From positions 43,070,760-43,134,759 of the forward strand of contig OX344762.1 in the NCBI GenBank assembly GCA_947034895.1: DNA of 64,000 nt, written 5' to 3'. Positions within the stretch are counted from its first letter, which is position 1. Each line of letters begins with the position of its first letter. Positions 1 through 11,125 of this stretch are shown here, in pieces. A program made the position numbers and the translations under genes. This DNA is from Rhytidiadelphus loreus (lineage: Eukaryota > Streptophyta > Bryopsida > Hypnales > Hylocomiaceae). Under the pieces are notes generated by a model that was not told the DNA's origin, searched no databases, and was given only the letters and a program-made list of their open reading frames with translations.

Positions 1-1813
1 TGTCCTCCCGCATATGCCTACCGCACTTAAAGGCAATGTTTTTTTACATACAATTCATAGCCATTTGGCTACACCTAAAAGATGTTGTCTATTTTTTATA
101 AAGGAAACTTTCACTTTTTTTGATCAAGATAGCCAAATTAGATTATTGTTGTATTTTAAGACCAATAGCCAAGTTTTGATGTAGATATCCGACCTAGTTA
201 ATTTCGATATACATATCACGTAGTATCATCCAAGTATCACATGAGTAATAATCAAATAAATAGCTAGCTACTTCTTCAAAATGATTAAACAAAACACTAA
301 GCTTACTCAATGGAAGGTTTGATTGCCGGCTATGTCCTTGAAGAACCAACAATTAATTCAAAGTTAGCCAAAGCTGGGAGAAAATCCAATTGCAATATAA
401 AAACATCGACAAAAGACCAATGAAAGAAACTATATAATTTCTAATTAGAGTAAAAAAATAGAGAAAATAATTAGACTCCGTGCTTGGAAAAATATTTCAA
501 TATTGGAAATGGAGGAAATTGTCTCGTAAAACTACTAAAACTTCCTGCACGCTAATTGCCGATAGTAAAAGGGAGCCCATGCTCTAGGGACAAAGCCTCT
601 CGTAGCGTAGCTGCTTGTTCTGAATGTGATCTACTTTTTGTTGAAAACAGTCTCTGTTCAGATTCTCAGAATCGAGCACAAGTTATGTGTTGCGCTTTAT
701 ATAATTATTTTATTAGTCTCTTGGTCCGACTTTCTATGGTCCACAGTCCGTCAGGTTTTTTTTCTTCTAAGGAACCGTAGATCCAGGAATCTAAGTTAAG
801 CTGCAATTTGTCAAGGGTTGACGAGTTCAGAAGTGCCAAACACGTGTCAGCCCAGGAGCAACTTTCGGTTGCTCAGAGATAAAAATCTTTTGATAAATTT
901 TATCAGGAAAATGGAAAACGTCAGAATCAAGGAAAAGAGAAAAATAAAGCTTCCAAAGTACTGTACCTAAGGTAGAGGCACCAGTACCCGACTCATCAGG
1001 TAGAACTGCCCATTACCACACAGATTTGCTATTTTAGGTACTTTGGAGAAGCTATTTTGTCAGCTTTTCCCATATTTTTCAGAGATTGAAAAGTTTGAGA
1101 GAAGCCAATTGTGCAAAAAGAATGAAGACATTCTTACAAGAAGTGATTTTTCTGTGATTTTTCGGGTATTGGGTGTGGTTGGCAATTGGTGCCTCTACCT
1201 TATAGTAACTACAACCAACCTATACACTCGGCTTTTGGTTAAAATGATCCAATCCTTCAACTAGTAGGTGCATTTTTCATTCATTTCTAAAGAGATTTGG
1301 AAAGTCATCCATGAACTACTTTCCGGACTTGACTTCCTTAGAGGGTTAACCTTAGAAGGATATGTTTGTTGCCATGAAAATCATCCTTTTTGTACCACCT
1401 GAACCATTTGCTTAAAAACAACAACTAAAGGCATTCATTGGAGGTCAAACTACTCTATGAGACCTTCCCTTTTCACACCAATTTTCAAGGATGAACATCT
1501 ACACTTCTAAGTTCTATATAGAAGGATTCTTTGTCGTCCATCAAATACTTTGTGTCTGTAGCAACAACGTCTTTTTAGGATTAAAACGTCTAAAGCCAAA
1601 ATCCCAATCATGAAATTTGACTCCATGGTCATAGACCCCTCCGGCAATCCATTAACCCATAAATGACGTTGTAGAGGTTGTGTGTCCCAATGTATAACAA
1701 AGAACCCTTCTCTTGTAGGACAGAAGTACAACTATTCATCCTCAGAGTTTTGTTGTGAAGAAGGGGAGGTCTTCTACAATCATTTGACTTCCAATGAGTG
1801 CTTCTCCTATTTC
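1..1813. other. Gene-free repeat-derived DNA
   Basis: No open frame longer than about 75 codons and no recognisable protein. From about 1270 to 1350, and again from about 1720 to 1813, the sequence resembles parts of the repeat block at 44.0-44.35 kb and 56.0-56.3 kb, but in a different order, so this is a rearranged fragment of that family. The rest is AT-rich DNA in which I see nothing specific. Confidence 0.6.
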
Positions 1814-2397
1814 TTAACCCCTAAAGTCCCATTGTCTCCTCGGAGGACAAAGTGAATTTTGGGCAGGTTCCTATGACCTCAATTTTTGGTGAATTTTTTT
1901 GAATCTTTCTCATAAGATAGGAAAATTGATTAGCTTTATGGAAATATAATTTTTAAATTTCTATTGGTGCCTGGGAGCAAAAGTTATACCACAAAAAGCC
2001 TAGAACTGAACTCAACATGCAGCACAAAAAAAAATTCAAAAATTCAAAAAAAAAAAATTTGATCTTTTTCCCTCAAAGATAATGTTTTTGTCTACATCTG
2101 AAGCTTTGATTCATTCCATTTGGACTTAGTTATGAGAAAGTTACGAACAATCTTGTTTTTTGGGCAATCCAAACGTGTTCTTAAAAGAATTCTTTTTGTC
2201 CAACTTTGAATGTTAATAACTTTCAATCCATACGGTCAAATTTGATGAAATTTTTAGCACATGATCTCGGACAAGTGAAGTACAAGATCCTACAGTCAGA
2301 TTCTTAAAAAAAATCTGCTTCCGTGGATGAATGCTGCAGAAATGGCAGTTTTGAGTGGTTTCTGACAGAAAAATGGCCTCGATATTTCAGGGGTTAA
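1814..2397 (+). mobile_element. TTAA-flanked inverted-terminus element, copy A
   Basis: The interval begins TTAACCCCTAAAGTCCC and ends CAGGGGTTAA, giving TTAA at 1814-1817 and 2394-2397. Its interior matches the copies at 49.8-50.8 kb (same strand) and 58.8-59.7 kb (opposite strand), including a GGGCAGGTTCCTATG block near the start and a GACAGAAAAATGGC block near the end. Removing it leaves flanks that line up with an empty copy near 56110-56113, where a single TTAA sits between the same neighbouring sequences. No coding capacity is visible, so it looks non-autonomous. The superfamily is inferred only from the target site. Confidence 0.75.
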
Positions 2398-3528
2398 GCC
2401 CATGATTCACATGATAATGAAAAGGGATGATATCCAAGGTCACCCCTTCGTCCTTTCAGGGTTAACATAAAGTACACGACAACATGAATTCCTGCAGTCA
2501 GTGCATTTCATGGCAGAAAACCCTTCCAGGCATGTGACAAGTCCCCCCATGAGTACCATACTGTACTCGGTGCGACCCTTGACCCCTCATAATGCACCGT
2601 CTGTTCTTTTGATCCAATTGATGCCAAGTTCAGCCCAAGGAGGTGATGATGACTGATCCACTAATGAATGAGGGCCCCCCCATCCCGGACCCCCTGGACC
2701 CCACGGGCCCCACCACCAGGCTCTGCATGCTTATTACTGGGTTCAGGAGGGTGGGTGTGTCATGCGAGCATGTGTGCCACTTGTGACGGTCCAAGGGCAA
2801 CCACAGGTGTTGCTTTTGGGCCCTGCGGCCCTGTTCTGGTTCTGCTCCATTTTCCACACCACCCAACCAACAAATCTTTGTCATACATGGCGGTACTGTA
2901 CACTCTGCCTTGTGCCAGAATATGATGGAGAATCATGCAGGACGCTAATCCAGGGCTTTTATTTTTTGCCTTTCTGGTGCCAGGGAAAAAAAAATCTGGC
3001 TAAAAAGTGCCACAAAATTTGGAAGAAATTGTTAGATTGTGGATGAAAACCAAATTATAGACATGTGATATGTGCGAATGTCATATTTTCTAACCAATAT
3101 GTGGATGAATGTTGAAATTTGGGGCACCGCTATAACATTTTATATCACCACTTGGGCACTTCTTGAAATATGAACAAAAAATCATGTTGCTAAACTTGTC
3201 CTACGAAGTGGGAGCAACAGGGTGAAAACACACAAAACTTTACTCCAGGGGAAAATGCAAGAATTTTTTAATATTTTTCACAAATGAAAAAAAATTGGAC
3301 CTTGAGGTCCCAAATCAATTAGAAGAGGTCATGAATGTACCCTAAATACGGTACAAAATAGGGGCAAGATTTTACTTTTACTTTGGAGAACCTTTGTTTT
3401 TACCATGTTGGTCCCACTTCGTGAGATGGATTTAGCATCTTGCGAGAATCATGAACCATGATATGGTAACTGAGGTTGAGGTATCAATAGCTAATCGTTT
3501 AAGCAATTTTGGAGCAAATTGTGTGTAG
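2398..3528. other. Gene-free stretch with a GC-rich island
   Basis: The first roughly 85 bases continue the repeat family seen at 44.14 kb. From about 2520 to 2960 base composition rises sharply, with runs of C and G around 2668-2725, unlike the AT-rich surroundings. Short open frames cross it on both strands, but none resembles a known protein. The remainder to 3528 is AT-rich without recognised features. Confidence 0.5.
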
Positions 3529-4177
3529 TACTCCCTCCGTCCCAATATGATCTTCTTCCTATTGGCATGAAATTCTTATTCTAAAATGATCTTCTTGGAA
3601 TGACATAGACGAAGGGCCCGCGGAATGAAGCCTTCATACCTTCATAGAAACTATCCGCCCGCTCAAAGTGGATTGCTTAAATTAGATTGATTCAGTTGTT
3701 AATTTATGCTTGCTTCTTAATTTACATTGTTACTTTTAAAAATAAAAAATAAAAAATGTGGAGCCTCTGTCTCTATTGGGCCATTATGTTACGAGATTTG
3801 TGCATCAAGATTACTATTGCACAGCTACAGTTGTACAAATCGGTTGGTCATGCGTGTTGCTTGATACTATTCACATTTGAAGCTTCTAGTGAGTGTGGAA
3901 GGACAGGATGTTGCGGGAAGAGAAGAAAATGAATACATAATGCGGGAAATGAAAAAACGATTGGCTAGCGGTGCTCTGTTGAAAAAGGCCCCAAAATTCC
4001 ACTTTTCGAAGTGCGTCAACTACATTTTAGAATTTTATTTGAAACTGAAAATTTTAGAACAATAGGAGTGCATGACACTCTACTTACAACAAAAAACGGA
4101 TTTAACAAAATGCTATTTTCAACCTTAATCTAGAACATTTTGTCTAATAAGAAGATCATTTTGGGACGGAGGGAGTA
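3529..4177. mobile_element. Stowaway-type (Tc1/mariner-like) element
   Basis: The left end reads TA then CTCCCTCCGTCCCAATATGA. The right end, on the opposite strand, reads CTCCCTCCGTCCCAAAATGA followed by TA. The CTCCCTCCGT terminus and TA duplication are the hallmark of plant Stowaway MITEs. The inverted match continues into the AGAAGATCAT block, about 30 bases per arm. The body is about 645 bases, long for a Stowaway MITE, and carries no transposase frame. Confidence 0.85.
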
Positions 4178-4279
4178 TAAGGTAGTGGAAATTTTTTCCA
4201 TGTACAAAGATAGGAAATGTTGGGATAACAAAAAATTTAGAATTATATTTCCAAAATTGAAATTGTTGTGAATTGGGGG

Positions 4280-4560
4280 AGTTAAAAAGTTGTCCGAATT
4301 AGTAGCCAATGCCTAGACTCTTCCAATTCCAATAATTCAAAAAATAATTTTTTGTTCACTACTTCCTACTTTCTTGCTCACTACTTTGAGACATATGTCA
4401 TATTCATCTCAACCTTGAAAAAGATTAAAAAAACACATTTTAAGCTTCGATTGAAAATCTATTCCAACTTTGATAGGAAATATTGCACCCCTATAGGTTG
4501 GGTAATGGGCGTGGTTGACAAGTGGTTCCTTGACTTTAATAAGAGTAGTACAAATTGATG
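4280..4560 (-). repeat. Inverted fragment of the 42.7-43.0 kb repeat family
   Basis: Read on the opposite strand, this stretch aligns with about 42720-42990 and about 51880-52110. Shared marks include the ACTTTCTTGCTCACTACT string and a CCCTATAGGTTGGGTAATGG-like string. It is degenerate and non-coding. The frames crossing it are accidental. Confidence 0.65.
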
Positions 4561-7500
4561 ACAAAATACAAGAACAATATACCAATGACATGAATACAAC
4601 CCCATGAGCAGAGGAGGGCCAAGAGGATAGGGAAGAAGGGTTGCAATAAAAATCAAGGCATGGGTGAAAATCACAAGGGAGGAAAAACATGCTCCTTGGG
4701 GGGAAAAAACATCTTCACATTTTAGTAAAAGATAGAAGAAGCTAGGGAACTATCAAAAGGGATGTGTAGAGCGTAGGAGTGTAGGGAACTAGAGCCCAAC
4801 TAAGGCCATGGCTGAGGGACATGAAAAAAAAGAGGAAGGAGAAATATCAGATGCAAATAGAGGGTGACATCAATTCTAGAGTAGAAGTTTTCTTCTAATA
4901 GCTACACTTCCTCAAAGGCTCCTACCAAGGTTGCTTCTTTTGCCAAAGGATATTGATGCTAAAATATGGATTGTCATGTCCTATAGTCCAATTAAATTGA
5001 ATGATGTTAAGTCTAAAAGGTAATGGAGTCTTCAAATTGAAGAGGAGGTATTACTAAAGGCCACATAGCAACATGCTATCCAAATAAACCACAGTAGGGA
5101 GGCATATAGAAGATCATGCGGTATATTGTAACAACCCTCACTATAAGGCATGCCCATGACACCTAGGTGAACAAAAAGAATCTTAGGGGGGTTCTCAAGC
5201 TTTGCTAGAAACTAGATGAGTAGAAATGAGGAGTCATAGTACTCTAGTTGGAACAAAGTAGACAGGATACCATATATGCTTGGAAAATTGGTGACAACAC
5301 CATTAGAAGAGATTTCAGGATTTTAAGGGCCGTTTCAGGGCCGTTCCCAGCGCTGTTCCCCCGGCAGTAAAAGAACGCCGCTGTCAGATTTTTTTTTTTT
5401 TTGAAAAAATAAAATAAAATAAAATTTAAGTCCTTAAACTGAGAAACAAAGATAAAATTTATTTATTTATTTATTTTATTTTTTCGAAAAATCTGACCTG
5501 GCCGTCTCTCGGCCAAGTCAGCACAGGCCGGGAACAACGGATATCGGCGGTTCTCGGGGGGGTTTCGAGTTGGGAACTCACAGCCCTCCCCGAGAGCCAA
5601 ATCACATGTAATGATATTTGTGGGTCCAAAGAACACGAGGATCTGAGTTGTGAGGCAAAATGATATAATTCCTCAAAGTTGAAAATGTCTCGGTCATGAA
5701 TCAAAGTTGTGGGACTTGGAATGGGGATTCCAGGAGGAATCCCTTGTCAAAATAGGGTATATTGTGTATCATTGTAAAGCTAAAGAGACAAGCATTATAG
5801 AATATTGAGGATTTTGAAGAGATTAACTATGAACTAGAAATTATCAACAAATAAAGGGGATTGAATGTTGAAGGACTCAAACCTCTAGAGGTCTATAATC
5901 TATTCAATTTTTGTTACATTTTCGAAAGTGTGAGTATTCTATGGTAATCTACTCAAAGATTAGATCAGAAAACTCAAATTGTACTATAGATTTGGAGTAC
6001 AAAGCTAAAAGTTATTCTAATGGGAAGATCAAGAGTCCTCTAGAGCTTGGTTTTGAAGCTAAAGCATGGGATCAAGTATCTTTTTTAGAAAGAAGTGTGT
6101 CTTGGATGTCTTAGTGATCCATAAGACCAAGGAGGTTTGCCAAATCTTGTAGAGAGTATTATGAAGAAAGGTGGTCCCTTCCTCACCTTCAAATGGTGTC
6201 ATAGTGAGCCAATATAGCCACCAATGGTGAGGTTGGTGATGGATCCTTATTGTTACCTTTATAATATTGTAGAGTATTTTTGGGCACTCTTGTAATGTCT
6301 CATTCTATGCTAGGCTATGACATTGAGTCTCGATGTGAGTCTCAAAGTAAGGTTGATTGGGCCCAATAGGGAGTCGGATTTGTTCAAAGGTAGTTAATGC
6401 CGATGGTGAGCAGTGCCACCATCGAGCTTTTGGACATCAATAAAAGTTCTACCCTAAATCATCAAGTGACATGCCTAATGTCTTATAGGATTTATTTGAT
6501 GAGATTAAGTCATAGAGGAATGGAAAATCAGTGACTAGTATTGAAACCTAACATTGTTGGTGTATTACATGTATAGTATTAAGAGATCATGACCTTTGGT
6601 GTCAGTAGAAGTGATATGTTACAAAAGCATGGTGGAGGGCTTGAAGAAGTAAGTATCACCAAGGGGCATAGTAGGTCTATTGAGAGAACATTTTTTTTTC
6701 CGCTTCGTCTTAGGGGAATGAGGGGTAGTTGGGAATCGGTGGAGTCCCACCTACTCATAGAGAATTTGTCAAAGGTAGGTACTTTGATATGTCTTTTTAG
6801 TGCTTGTGGCACTAATTTACTAAAGTCACACTATTTGTAAAATTATTAAGTTAGCGTAGGTTGAAAGATTGCTATGTTGTATCAATTTTCACTAAAATAA
6901 TCTTTTATGTGAGATTAATTTTGCAATTTCATTGATAGGCCAAATCAATGTAAATTTGGAGAAATGAGAATATGGATACTCGGGTCAATCCTCCATTGTC
7001 TATATTGCCTTTCACTCTACTCTAGCTTTAATGATGACACACATGAAGTAACTACTCTATTCATTGAATTTTCCTACTTTGGAACAACCTTTACTCATCT
7101 ACTAGTTAGAAGTTGATTGAGTATAAATCATGAGATTGTAAAAATGTTATAATCTAAGTCTACAAGAGAAAGTGGACTCTGAGCAATGAAGTGTAGAGAA
7201 TGATTCTTGATCAAGATGGTTGGCTTCATTTGCCAATTTTGGGCTCAATGGTGGAGGAGTGCATGATGATTGATGAAAGGGAATGTTGGCTCGACCACAT
7301 TTGCACTAGAAGGGTGGGGGTTCTCCAACAAAATCTCTATACCAATGTGACCAAAGTTTGACACATAGCCAAAGTAAATGAAAATTGTTTTGGTCCCAAC
7401 TAAATGTTCTTTTAGAATTCCATCATATATATTTTGTCAATAATAAATATTTCATATCTAAGTTCAATCAAATTTGGTCAGGTTACAAGATTATGTTGAC

Positions 7501-8118
7501 ATTCTAAAGTTTCTTAGCATGTATTTTGGACATGAGTTGTATGAATAAACTATAGGCATGTTTACATTTTAAAGTCGACCACTTTTACAAGGCGGATGCA
7601 ATTAGGAGTGCTACACATTATAAGAAAGAAATGAAAATGATAGCATAGAAAGCAAGAAGCTAAATGTAGGTAGCACTAAATATTATTATTAGTGTAGTGT
7701 TGATGTAGTCTCCCGTGACACTTAACTTAGAGTGTATTTCCATGGATAAGCCAATATGGTGATCCAAAACAAAAGTAACTTCAACTATATCTGGATTATG
7801 TTCACACTTAGTGTGCCATTGGACTATTGGACATCCAGTTTCTAGAGGGTGGGTTTCCATTAGAGCCCGGAGCACAACATCCATCTCATGTGGCATGAAT
7901 AGTATCACGCTTTGTTGAGCTAGGTTCTCATGCAATTTGGACCTAATTTAATAAATCTTGAAATTTTAACTTTAGTAACTAATTTTATCCCTTCCAAGCC
8001 AAGGTCCAAGCCCTCTAGCTTTGCAAAGCCAATTTGCAAGGGTTGGAGGTTGCTAGAGGGAAGCCCTAAGTCCAATGGTTGATGCTTGGATCTCCAACGG
8101 TGCAATGAGAATTCACCC
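4561..8118. other. Gene-free degenerate DNA
   Basis: No exon chain or conserved protein could be built on either strand. The composition is less AT-rich than the later repeat blocks and may be decayed retroelement sequence, but I found no reverse transcriptase, integrase or LTR pair to prove it. An inverted repeat within it (5325-5625) is listed separately. Confidence 0.5.
5325..5625. repeat. Foldback with GC-rich arms and AT-rich core
   Basis: The inner arms are a clear inverted match: TGTCAGATTTTT with GAAAAAATAAAATAAAAT at about 5383-5425, against the complement of TTATTTTATTTTTTCGAAAA at about 5470-5500. The outer arms are GC-rich with GGGCCGTT and GTTCCC motifs. Similar GTTCCC-armed, AT-cored stretches occur near 17340-17620 and 20190-20450. 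It looks like a miniature element whose exact ends and duplication I could not fix. Confidence 0.45.
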
Positions 8119-8121
8119 TTT

Positions 8122-8781
8122 GAGCATCTCTACTTGTCTTTTATTTTGGATGATTTCTTTGTTGGAGCTTGCAAAACTGCCCCACCTATCTTGCATTTGG
8201 GATGGTTGGTTGGTTGGAGCAGCTTGCAAATGAACTCTGGCTTGCAAATGTGGGTCATTATGTAAGCTTGCTCTTGGTTTGCAAAAGAGCAATTGAGGTA
8301 GCTTACACCAAAACAAACATAGAGATGGGTCTTGTGTACAGATGGATGTAAGAATCTCCACCCGAAATCCGAAAAGCAAGGGATATTAGGAGGTGTTAAT
8401 AGGGAAGGGGAGACTGCCAATCTAACAATTTCGACCTTCTTTAGCTCAACCTACTAACAAGTATTAGTGGGATGGTCCATCTGCTCCTAGCCTCTCAATT
8501 TTGCAAGCCAAATTACCACCCCCAAATGCATGACAAGTGGTGATGGGCTAGGATGAACTGACTCCCTCATTGCCCTGGCTAGGGGTTATTGTGAAAAAAA
8601 GCCCCCTAATTTTTGTTGTGATTTTTCTAATTTCTACACCTCCCCTAGCTAATTAGGGGCCATTGATTGCAAATCTGAATTCAAAATTTGCAGTTTTCAT
8701 CATTTGATTGCAAATAAAAAATTCCACAGTATTTTTCCTAGGGGTAAATGGGGCAATTCACCTTGGCCATGGTTGATGCTC
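8122..8781. mobile_element. Possible PIF/Harbinger-like MITE
   Basis: Opens with GAGCATC and closes with GATGCTC, each flanked by TTT(A). It sits directly against the better supported element at 8786. Only about seven terminal bases match, so the call rests on the GAGCATC terminus shared with the other elements here and on the 3-base flanks. The interior has several TTGCAAG/CTTGCAA words and no gene. Confidence 0.4.
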
Positions 8782-8782
8782 T

Positions 8783-9135
8783 TTAGAGCATGCCCACCCG
8801 TCCTGCAAAATTCAGCTTGCAAAATGGAGGGCCATCCATTTTGCAAGCCACTTTGAAAAGGACCGCCCCACCCATGGCTTGCTAAGAGGCCACCATTTTT
8901 GGTAAAAAACAAGCCCATGTTTGTTGAAAAAGTGCCTCCATGTTTGTCTCATGCGGATTGCAAGCCGGTTTGGAGTCCGCACTTTGACCTCCAAAACAAG
9001 CCGATTTTGCAAGCCTCTTGAGGTTTTTGGCCAGGCCTCTTAACAAGTTCATCCATTTTGGAGGACGGGTGGGGCATTTTTGGAGGCCTCTCTTAAGAGG
9101 TCATCTGTTTTGGAGGACGGGCGGGGATGCTCTTA
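8783..9135. mobile_element. PIF/Harbinger (Tourist-like) MITE with TTA duplication
   Basis: TTA at 8783-8785 and 9133-9135 flanks a 347-base body that begins GAGCATGCCCACCCGTCC and ends GGACGGGCGGGGATGCTC. That is an inverted terminus of about 18 bases with a couple of mismatches. Three-base TTA/TAA duplication with GAGCATnCC ends is typical of Tourist/PIF-Harbinger MITEs. Inner GAGG and TTTTGGAGG words repeat in both halves. Non-coding. Confidence 0.8.
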
Positions 9136-10560
9136 GGGGTGATCTTTGGAATGTGAATCCGGTCTAGAAGTAGGTCTAAATTCGTGCCCAAGTGAGAACA
9201 AACCTTTATGCATATCCACCCGCAATGCATATCCAAGTCCAGTGTGTGGGAGAATCTGGTATGGGCAAAATATTCAGTCCTTGCCTTGGGCCTCCGAGAC
9301 TGAACACAGGCAGAGAGGGGATCAGGACTTTCTAAGTTCATTTTTGTCCATGCACAAGATCCTACATTCATCAGGCAAGTGACACGTAGCCCCACATGGA
9401 CCTCCAGGAATTGCACGAGACTGGGTAGACATTGGCCACCTGGCAGAATCTGAAAAGCCTGGGAGGAACTGTTTCAGTTATAGGCCTAGAAAAAAACAAA
9501 AATGTAAAGAAGAAAGACTAAATATAAGATACAGTATATTCCTGATCTCTCAAATTCGCTGGATTCTAGACCCCACCTATCGTTTTCACAGACCTGGGCA
9601 GGATATTCTCCCGATGCAGTCAGTACAAGGTGGTAATTCACGCCTGAATGAACGCTAGCTCGCACTAATTTCGGAACATACTAATTTCGGAACACACTAG
9701 ACTAGTTTGTGAAGCTTGTTAACAATGTAGTTTAGAATATTTTTTTGGATGAAATTGTATTGATAGTATAATTGCTCTCTTGGACATTTTTGCTGCTCGC
9801 GGTGGTCCTATTTTATGTGAGTTGTCACCCAAACCATCACTGATTGAAAATATAAAATATTGTAGCTTTAACCTGTAAGAATGGGAGGCTAGGCAAAAAT
9901 GAGTGATCTCCTTTAATTAGATAGGCTTTCGAGTTGCCTAACCTTGGGCCTTAACAAAATCCTTTTCATTTTGTTTCTAAATGCATCTATGATAACTATA
10001 GGTGGTTGTATTATGGCTAGGCCAAGTGAATATGGAGCAAGAGATTTGACTAAATTCTAGAGTTTTTTAATGTATAAAAAAAATTGAAAAATTAGATGAA
10101 AAATAGAAAATAGGTTGTGGAGAGCCATTGAGCTACTAGGCAATTGGGTACATAGATTGATGAGCTATAAAACACTTCAACCACTATAACATCACATTGA
10201 TACTTCTATTTTTACTTTATTTTTAAAAATGATTTACTAATACTTTATTTTAATTTTATGTAACCTTTTCCTACTCCTTCTTATTACATTCTTATTATCT
10301 CAAATAGATCCATATTGTTAAATGTAGAATTAAGAAAATGAAAATGAAGCGTCTTCATCGTTCACTTGATCGCCACATTAGCGTCATCCCCAAAAATTAC
10401 GCTGAAAACAAGCCACAACTGACGCGTGCTCTGTGTTTTGTGTCCGCCGTTGCGAGGCTTTTGCGTCGGTGATGGGCCGGTGCTTTCCCTGGAAAGGTGA
10501 AAAGACGGTAAACTCTTTGCAGTTGCACGGCCTTTGGTGAAAACCTCCAACGCGATCTCT
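9136..10560. other. Gene-free region upstream of PEAMT
   Basis: No supported gene. 9140-9480 is of mixed composition with short frames on both strands. 9480-10330 is AT-rich. Composition becomes GC-balanced from about 10350, consistent with approach to the PEAMT promoter. Confidence 0.5.
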
Positions 10561-11125
10561 TCGCTAACTGAAAATGAAGATTCTCATTGGTGTCAATAAA
10601 GTAAACTAAACTTTCGTCGCTATGAATTCGGGAGGACGAAGCCAACTGAAGAGTGCGACGTTGCACGACTTCCTCTGCTCCTCTGATTCTGGTGCGTCAG
10701 GCCAGAGAGAACGCATCTTTCGGGGACGCAGTTTGAAGACTTCAAGTGCACAGGCCTAAAGCTTAATGTAAGCTTAATGTGCGCAGTGCTAATGTAGATC
10801 CTCACCTCTACTGCGAGCTCGTAATAACCTAATCTGGTTTTACACGCCCTTGCGCTCCGTCGCTTCTGGCGTCCGTTCTTGCTTAGAAGTCGCTTAAGAT
10901 TCCTTCCACGACTTTTCTTGATTGTCAGTCAAGATGCACTAGCTCATTGTGCATTTCCTTGGTACAGAGGTTTGCGAGCTCGGCAGAAGTGCGACAGAAG
11001 AGCGTGCGGCAGAGGTTGCGCCTCCAGTGGTGAAGGTTATACTCTTCGGTGGCAAGGAAAAGAACAGAGAGCTGCAGTTCGGTGTTCGTGTTGCGGATTT
11101 GTACTTCTTTTTCTGGTCGAGAATC
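10561..11125 (+). promoter_or_regulatory. PEAMT upstream region and 5' leader, with short upstream ORFs
   Basis: This GC-balanced stretch precedes the PEAMT start codon. I see no clear TATA box. Upstream ATGs include a two-codon frame (ATGCACTAG) at 10934-10942 and a 45-codon frame at about 10621-10758. The 177 bases before the start are open in frame but contain no in-frame ATG, so translation should begin at 11126. In Arabidopsis, PEAMT translation is repressed by phosphocholine through an upstream ORF. Whether either frame here plays that part is unproven, and the transcription start is unknown. Confidence 0.45.

Noticed and set aside
4561..8118. LTR retrotransposon
   Set aside because: No paired long direct repeats, primer-binding site or reverse transcriptase motif could be found by eye.
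10949..11125. 59-codon in-frame extension of PEAMT
   Set aside because: It starts with GTG and has no in-frame ATG; the family N-terminus is reached from 11126.
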